This document shows, piece after piece, positions 7,261 through 10,867 of a DNA stretch of 10,867 bases. Within the stretch, counting starts at the first letter, position 1, and the number at the start of each line of letters is the position of its first letter. The translations under genes were made by a program, and so were the position numbers. This DNA comes from an uncultured Ruminococcus sp. (GTDB taxonomy: Bacteria; Bacillota; Clostridia; Oscillospirales; CAG-272). The notes beneath the pieces are model-generated. The model saw only the letters and a list, made by a program, of their open reading frames with translations, made no database searches and had not been told where the DNA came from. The stretch is taken from assembly GCA_902783755.1 (NCBI GenBank), contig CACZSC010000055.1:1-10867 (forward strand), given 5' to 3'.

Positions 7261-7827
7261 ATCAAGAACAGCAAAGTCAGATATATAACACAAGCCGCGG
7301 TCATCGCGGCCATGTACGTGGCCCTGACAGCCGTCTCGGCTGCCTTCGGCCTTTCCTCGGGAGTGATACAGGTGAGGATTTCCGAGGCCCTGTGCGTGCT
7401 TCCTGCGTACTTCTCGTCGGCCATACCCGGCGTTACGATAGGATGCCTTATCGCGAACATATTCTTCGGAGCCAGCGCGCTGGACATAGCAGTGGGTACG
7501 CTGGCGACCCTCATCGGCGCAATAATCTGCTGGCTCATCAGGAAATGGCCTTACGCCGCTTCGGTTCCAACGATCCTTTCCAATGCCCTTATAATCCCCG
7601 TTGTCCTCATACTGCAGAACATCGGGACCTGGAACGAGTACTTCTATTTTGCCGGGACTGTCGGGCTGGGAGAGCTCATCGCCTGCGGTATCCTCGGGAC
7701 CCTTATCATAGTATGGTTCGAGCAGCGCAAGAAACGCAAAAATATAAAGGAAAAGACAGAATCAGCCGGAGAGGAAGCAAAACCGGAAATCTCTGAAGAA
7801 CCTGAAGAAAAAGAGAAAGAAGAATGA
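7261..7827 (+). CDS. queT: QueT family queuosine-precursor transporter (ECF S-component), apparent ATC start
   Basis: Predicted integral membrane protein with about five hydrophobic segments. QueT proteins are regarded as substrate-binding S-components of energy-coupling-factor transporters that import queuosine precursors such as preQ1. Visible family features are VRISEALCVLPAYFSSAIPGVTIGCLIANIF and GTLATLIGAIICWL (given here in pieces of one hydrophobic core), and a WNEYFYFAGTVGLGELIAC segment. The N-terminus (M)KNSKVRYITQAAVIAAMYVAL is what the family normally has, but its first codon is ATC; an ATG-only call would start at 7312 and cut 17 residues including the first half of helix 1. With the ATC start the product is 188 residues, of which the last 28 or so form an unusual Lys/Glu-rich tail. 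No preQ1 riboswitch fits in the 13-base gap upstream. It ends in ATGA overlap with the DUF2804 gene. Confidence 0.85.
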   Translation: MKNSKVRYITQAAVIAAMYVALTAVSAAFGLSSGVIQVRISEALCVLPAYFSSAIPGVTIGCLIANIFFGASALDIAVGTLATLIGAIICWLIRKWPYAASVPTILSNALIIPVVLILQNIGTWNEYFYFAGTVGLGELIACGILGTLIIVWFEQRKKRKNIKEKTESAGEEAKPEISEEPEEKEKEE

Positions 7828-8846
7828 GGAATCATGAAGTAACTGAGCCCAGGGCTCTGCTCGATGCCGACGGCAACCTTGCCGAGCCGGGCTGGTCTAG
7901 GTCCCTTGTACAGAAATATGACAGGAAAAAGATAAAAGCCCCGAAGTTCCGTATCAAGGAATGGGACTATTACCTGGTTCTCAGCCGGGATTTCGCCGGG
8001 GCGTTCACCATATCGGACGACGGATATATCGGACTTCAGTCCGTATCACTCCTGAGATTCAAAGGTGAGCCCTGGGAGCACACTGAGACTGTACTGAATT
8101 TCTTCCCCATGGGCAAGCTGGAGCTTCCTGCGGATTCTTCTTCAGGAATCACCGTATATGAGGACAAACGTCTTCAGATGAAGTTCACCGCGGGAGAAGG
8201 GAAAAGGCATATAACCTGTCATTTCGAGAGATTCTGCGACGACAAGCCTTTCGACTGCGACATAACCCTCGAGCAGCCGCCGATGGACTCCATGGTCATA
8301 GCCACCCCCTGGAACAAGAAGGCACACTTCTACTACAACCAGAAGATCAACTGCATGAGAGCTTCCGGATATATGGAATATGACGGGGTCCGATACGAGT
8401 TCGATCCCTCATCCGATTTCGGGACTCTTGACTGGGGCCGGGGCGTCTGGACCTACGACAACACATGGCACTGGGGCTCCGGAAACTGTGACATCGACGG
8501 AAACGCCTTCGGCTTCAACATCGGATACGGATTCGGGAATACGAAGGCAGCCACCGAGAACGTCCTGTTCTGGAACGGGAAAGTGCATAAGCTCGATGAA
8601 GTGAAGTTCCACATCCCCGAGAGCGGATACATGGATCCCTGGAAGTTCTCCTCCTCCGACGGACGGTTCGAGATGGATTTCATCCCCGTACTTGACCGGG
8701 CAGCTAAACTTGATTTCAAATTACTCGTTTCAGACCAGCACCAGGTGTTCGGAAAGATGAGCGGCACCGCGGTCCTTGACGACGGTACTGAGATAAAGAT
8801 CCGTGACGTAATGTGCTTCGCGGAAAAAGTGCACAACAGATACTGA
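7824..8846 (+). CDS. DUF2804 domain-containing protein
   Basis: A 340-residue protein without a signal peptide, hence probably cytoplasmic. The DUF2804 pattern runs end to end: an N-terminal short Ala/Gly region with GWSRS, KEWDYY (45-50), ISDDGYIG (63-70), TPWNKKAHFYYNQKINCMRASGY (in 161-183), the signature DWGRGVWTY (203-211) followed by W-HWGSG, and N-IGYGFGNTKAATEN (232-246). The function of the family is unknown; the beta-rich pattern could suggest a calycin or CrtC-like barrel, but this is inference. The start codon overlaps the queT stop (ATGA), so it is translationally coupled; another ATG at 7834 reads only three codons to a stop. It is the last gene of the plus-strand run before the terminator. 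Confidence 0.92.
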   Translation: MRNHEVTEPRALLDADGNLAEPGWSRSLVQKYDRKKIKAPKFRIKEWDYYLVLSRDFAGAFTISDDGYIGLQSVSLLRFKGEPWEHTETVLNFFPMGKLELPADSSSGITVYEDKRLQMKFTAGEGKRHITCHFERFCDDKPFDCDITLEQPPMDSMVIATPWNKKAHFYYNQKINCMRASGYMEYDGVRYEFDPSSDFGTLDWGRGVWTYDNTWHWGSGNCDIDGNAFGFNIGYGFGNTKAATENVLFWNGKVHKLDEVKFHIPESGYMDPWKFSSSDGRFEMDFIPVLDRAAKLDFKLLVSDQHQVFGKMSGTAVLDDGTEIKIRDVMCFAEKVHNRY

Positions 8847-8850
8847 ACAA

Positions 8851-8884
8851 AAAAGGCGGGAAGCCAAATGGCCTCTCGTCTTTT
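8851..8884 (+). terminator. Bidirectional intrinsic terminator between convergent genes
   Basis: A 15-base-pair arm (8851-8865) pairs with 8870-8884 around an AAAT loop, with two G-U wobbles and one A-C mismatch. The arm begins with AAAA and ends with TTTT, so a T-run follows the stem on either strand: CTTTTCC on plus and six Ts on minus. It sits 4 bases after the DUF2804 stop and 19 bases past the stop of the convergent aminopeptidase gene, so it can serve both. Confidence 0.82.
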
Positions 8885-8903
8885 CCTGTTATCTAGAGTT
8901 ATA

Positions 8904-10226
8904 TCATCTTATCTCGAACTTCCCGTCATCCTGTGAGATTATGAGCGTACGGCAGAAAGCTTTCACTGCATCCTTCATGTAAAGAGCATCCTTCGTGCCC
9001 GCTGTCTCGTAGGACGAATGCATCGCGACCTGGGCGAGCCCGATGTCAACAGTGTTCAGCGTTACCTTGGTGGTCGCCACGGCACCCAGGGTGCCTCCTC
9101 CGGGAAGATCCGACCTGTTTGCCTGGTTCTGCGTGGGAATGCCGGCCCTTCTGCATATCTCCGAGAATATGCCGCAGGAGACCGCGTCGGAGGCATATTT
9201 CTGTGCTGCGTTGAACTTTATGACCACACCTCCGTTGATCTTCGGCCCGTTGAGCTTGTCGGAAAACTCCGGATGGTTGGGATGCACGGCGTGCCCGTTG
9301 TCGCAGGAAAGCATGAAGGACGAGGTCAGGGAAGACCTCAGGTCAGCTCCCAGGTCCTCACATATCCTTGAAAGACTGTCTCTCAGGAACGTCGAGGCAG
9401 CACCCTGCTTGGTCATGTTTCCCGTCTCCTCGTTGTCGAAGCAAGCAAACACCGGGATTGATCCTCCCGTCATCCCGTCTGCTGCTTCGATGAATCCCAT
9501 AAGCGAGGAATATGCGCACATCAGGTTGTCTATCCTTGGGGAAGAGAAGAACTCTCTGTCGGCTCCCCAGACCGTTCCGGGAGTCCTGTTGTAAAGGAAC
9601 ATGTCGAATGAAACGAGATCCTCCTCGGAACAGCCGGCTTCATCCGCTATGATTTTTCTCAGAGCGCCTTTGCTGTCCGCTTCCCCGAAGAGGGGCATCA
9701 TGTCAACGGCAGCATTGTATACATATCCGTCGTTGAGCTTCCGGTTCTGGTGTATGTCCACGTTCGGAATGAGAAGCAGATCCCTGTCTACCTTTATTAT
9801 CCTTGATTCGACGCCCCTGTCGGTCCTCACGACCGCGCGGCCCGCTATGGAAAGGGGTCTGTCGAGCCAGGTGCTTGCTATCATGCCGCCGTAACCTTCC
9901 ACGTCGAGTCTGAGATAAGTGCCGAAAGCTATGTCCTCGGACTCGGCCTTGAGCCGGTATGTCGGACTGTCGGAATGGCTCGCGCATATCATGAAGGAAT
10001 CCCTGAAATGCCAGGGCACCGCGAAGGCGATGACAGACGACTGGTTCCTTGTGACAAAGTACTTCCCGCCTTTCTGTACGTCCCACGAAACCACGGATTC
10101 CGGGACCTGCTCAAATCCGTTTTCCCTCAGTATGGCGGTTATAGTGTCTGTCGCATTGAATGAAGTCGGGCTTTTCCTGATGAATTCCAGAAGTCCTCCG
10201 GTAAAATCGATATATTTCTGTTCCAT
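8904..10226 (-). CDS. apeB: M18 family aminopeptidase (aspartyl aminopeptidase type)
   Basis: A 440-residue cytoplasmic metallopeptidase of full family length. M18 enzymes are di-zinc exopeptidases, usually preferring N-terminal Asp or Glu, that form large tetrahedral dodecamers. The expected metal and catalytic residues are visible in order: H84 and D86 in ASHSDSP; D233 in SSPRIDN; E266 (catalytic base) and E267 (ligand) in CFDNEETG; D309 in SCDNGHAVHPNHPE; and H403 in MHSSYE. The TTLP/PGGGTLGA-like turn (374-381) and STWLDRPLSIAGR (118-130) are also family hallmarks. All active-site positions are intact. The ATG is preceded by GGAG 8 bases upstream (10235-10238) and by a good promoter, so the gene is probably transcribed alone. 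The symbol apeB is used for bacterial members; substrate preference is not proven here. Confidence 0.95.
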   Translation of the reverse strand: MEQKYIDFTGGLLEFIRKSPTSFNATDTITAILRENGFEQVPESVVSWDVQKGGKYFVTRNQSSVIAFAVPWHFRDSFMICASHSDSPTYRLKAESEDIAFGTYLRLDVEGYGGMIASTWLDRPLSIAGRAVVRTDRGVESRIIKVDRDLLLIPNVDIHQNRKLNDGYVYNAAVDMMPLFGEADSKGALRKIIADEAGCSEEDLVSFDMFLYNRTPGTVWGADREFFSSPRIDNLMCAYSSLMGFIEAADGMTGGSIPVFACFDNEETGNMTKQGAASTFLRDSLSRICEDLGADLRSSLTSSFMLSCDNGHAVHPNHPEFSDKLNGPKINGGVVIKFNAAQKYASDAVSCGIFSEICRRAGIPTQNQANRSDLPGGGTLGAVATTKVTLNTVDIGLAQVAMHSSYETAGTKDALYMKDAVKAFCRTLIISQDDGKFEIR

Positions 10227-10252
10227 ATGCTTTTCTCCATGCTGTATTTCTT

Positions 10253-10281
10253 CATATATTGTGCCACTTTTTCCCCGTCAA
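10253..10281 (-). promoter_or_regulatory. Sigma-A-type promoter of the M18 aminopeptidase gene
   Basis: On the minus strand TTGACG (10281-10276), a 17-base spacer, then TATATG (10258-10253), ending 26 bases before the start codon at 10226. The -35 matches five of six consensus positions and the -10 four of six. A second TTGACT overlaps at 10286-10281. Confidence 0.6.
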
Positions 10282-10301
10282 GTCAATCTTTGTCTGAAAT
10301 A

Positions 10302-10341
10302 TTGCTTTAGGCTGTGTTTTGTGATATATTCAATATATAAT
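10302..10341 (+). promoter_or_regulatory. Promoter region of the HPt gene
   Basis: TTGCTT (10302-10307), 17 bases, then an extended -10 TGATATATT (10322-10330). A perfect TATAAT follows at 10336-10341 but has no good -35 at proper distance. Either would give a short leader before the ribosome site. It stands back to back with the aminopeptidase promoter in a 146-base divergent gap. Confidence 0.55.
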
Positions 10342-10356
10342 CAACTAATCTATCCC

Positions 10357-10363
10357 GGAGGAG
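10357..10363 (+). promoter_or_regulatory. Strong ribosome binding site of the HPt gene
   Basis: GGAGGAG, 9 bases before the ATG at 10373; the best Shine-Dalgarno in the window, suggesting the small protein is well translated. Confidence 0.75.
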
Positions 10364-10372
10364 ATCATAAAT

Positions 10373-10714
10373 ATGCTTACGATAGAGAAACTCAAGGAAT
10401 TCGGAGCCGATACGGACGCAGGCCTCGCCAGATGCATGGGAAGCGAAGCGCTATATCTCAGGCTCGTTGCCATGGCTAAGGACGAGAAGAATTTTGATAA
10501 GCTGAAGGAAGCTCTTGAAGGATGCGATCTGGACCGCGCATTCGAAGCTGCACATGCTCTCAAAGGTGTAATGGGCAACCTCTCGCTTACAAAGCTCTTC
10601 GAACTTTCCTCTGATATAACAGAGCATCTCCGCGCAAGAGAGTCCATAGACTACTCTCCGTTCCTGACAGAACTCCTTGATCTGAGAGAAGAATTACGGA
10701 AGATCTGCGAATAG
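10373..10714 (+). CDS. Stand-alone HPt (histidine phosphotransfer) domain protein
   Basis: A 113-residue, mostly helical cytoplasmic protein that is essentially one HPt domain. HPt proteins carry phosphate on a histidine between receiver domains of phosphorelays. The signature AFEAAHALKGVMGNLSLTKL covers about residues 56-75, with H61 as the phosphorylated residue, K64-G65 the conserved pair after it and N69 the conserved Asn; flanking helices MLTIEKLKEFG, EALYLRLVAMA and the C-terminal FLTELLDLREELRKI complete the four-helix bundle. No receiver or kinase gene lies next to it, so the partners are encoded elsewhere. It has its own promoter and terminator and is therefore a single-gene unit. 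Confidence 0.9.
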   Translation: MLTIEKLKEFGADTDAGLARCMGSEALYLRLVAMAKDEKNFDKLKEALEGCDLDRAFEAAHALKGVMGNLSLTKLFELSSDITEHLRARESIDYSPFLTELLDLREELRKICE

Positions 10715-10743
10715 GATATCACCGTTAACATAACAACATAAGG

Positions 10744-10771
10744 CTGCAGGCACTACACCTGCAGTTTTTTT
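10744..10771 (+). terminator. Intrinsic terminator after the HPt gene
   Basis: Perfect 7-base stem CTGCAGG (10744-10750), loop CACTACA, CCTGCAG (10758-10764), followed directly by seven Ts. Two G-U pairs can extend the base. It begins 29 bases after the HPt stop. Confidence 0.9.
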
Positions 10772-10773
10772 GT

Positions 10774-10804
10774 AAACTGTTGTTGACATGACAACAAACT
10801 GTTG
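10774..10804 (+). repeat. Operator-like repeats overlapping a promoter
   Basis: AAACTGTTG occurs at 10774-10782 and again at 10796-10804, a direct repeat with 22 bases start to start (about two helical turns). Between them is the opposite orientation CAACA, giving the inverted repeat TTGTTG-6-CAACAA (10780-10797) and CAACA-AAC-TGTTG (10792-10804). The -35 box lies inside. The arrangement of TGTTG and CAACA half-sites is what a dimeric repressor site, for example of MarR type, looks like; the regulator is not identified. Confidence 0.55.
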
Positions 10805-10810
10805 CATAAG
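10783..10810 (+). promoter_or_regulatory. Probable promoter for a gene beyond the right edge
   Basis: Consensus TTGACA (10783-10788), 16 bases, then CATAAG (10805-10810, four of six). It lies just after the HPt terminator, pointing out of the window, and overlaps the TGTTG/CAACA repeats. Confidence 0.5.
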
Positions 10811-10833
10811 AGCAAAATTGAACCGAAGTAAAT

Positions 10834-10867
10834 ATGATTTGCTTGAAAAATCGGTTGCAGAATGATA
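10834..10867 (+). CDS. Possible start of a gene cut by the window end
   Basis: An ATG at 10834 opens a frame (MICLKNRLQND) that is still open at the last base, about 24 bases downstream of the proposed -10. Only eleven codons are visible and the upstream GAAG is a poor ribosome site, so the true start may be elsewhere or beyond the window. No function can be assigned. Confidence 0.2.
   Translation, partial: MICLKNRLQND

Noticed and set aside
9043..9594. Plus-strand open frame of 183 codons inside the aminopeptidase gene
   Set aside because: All catalytic residues of the M18 enzyme are read on the minus strand; the plus frame has no ribosome site or family features.
1..10867. CRISPR array, phage, transposon, toxin-antitoxin or defence system
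   Set aside because: No regularly spaced repeats, terminal inverted repeats, integrase or transposase motifs, or small toxin-antitoxin pairs were found, and codon use is even along the window.

Overview
The window looks like a chromosomal segment of an uncultured anaerobic Clostridia-type Firmicute. The evidence is: strong GGAGG-type ribosome sites, lipoprotein and Sec signal peptides of Gram-positive type, the UPF0237/UPF0210 gene pair, an ECF-type QueT transporter, a DUF2804 protein and a stand-alone HPt protein. Codon use is distinctive and even across the whole window, with much ATA for Ile, AGG for Arg and a moderate GC level. I therefore see no recently acquired block. There is no rRNA, tRNA, CRISPR array, insertion sequence or integrase.

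Layout. Bases 2-8846 are one nearly gapless plus-strand run of nine genes: the 3' half of folC; a small unknown lipoprotein; an ACT-domain UPF0237 protein; its usual partner UPF0210 (DUF711); two tandem paralogous secreted proteins with copper-amine-oxidase-N-like repeats and an unrecognised C-terminal half; a large solute-binding lipoprotein with no permease or ATPase beside it; a QueT-family transporter; and a DUF2804 protein. Gaps run from a 4-base overlap to 61 bases, and no strong internal promoter was found. The run ends at a hairpin (8851-8884) that should also stop the convergent M18 aminopeptidase gene (8904-10226, minus strand). A 146-base divergent region carries promoters for the aminopeptidase and for an HPt phosphotransfer protein (10373-10714), which ends in a clean intrinsic terminator. 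The last 100 bases hold a well-formed promoter overlapped by TGTTG/CAACA repeats, probably the control region of a gene that lies beyond the window.

Most interesting points. (1) The QueT gene has an excellent ribosome site and a typical N-terminus, but the expected start codon reads ATC, with no ATG, GTG, TTG or CTG between the upstream in-frame stop and an internal ATG that would remove 17 residues. (2) The duplicated secreted proteins appear to be a poorly described family. (3) The UPF0237/UPF0210 pair is widely conserved but of unknown function. (4) There is an operator-like repeat at the right edge. Apart from folC, the M18 peptidase, QueT and HPt, functions here are unknown or only broadly assigned, and co-transcription is inferred from spacing.
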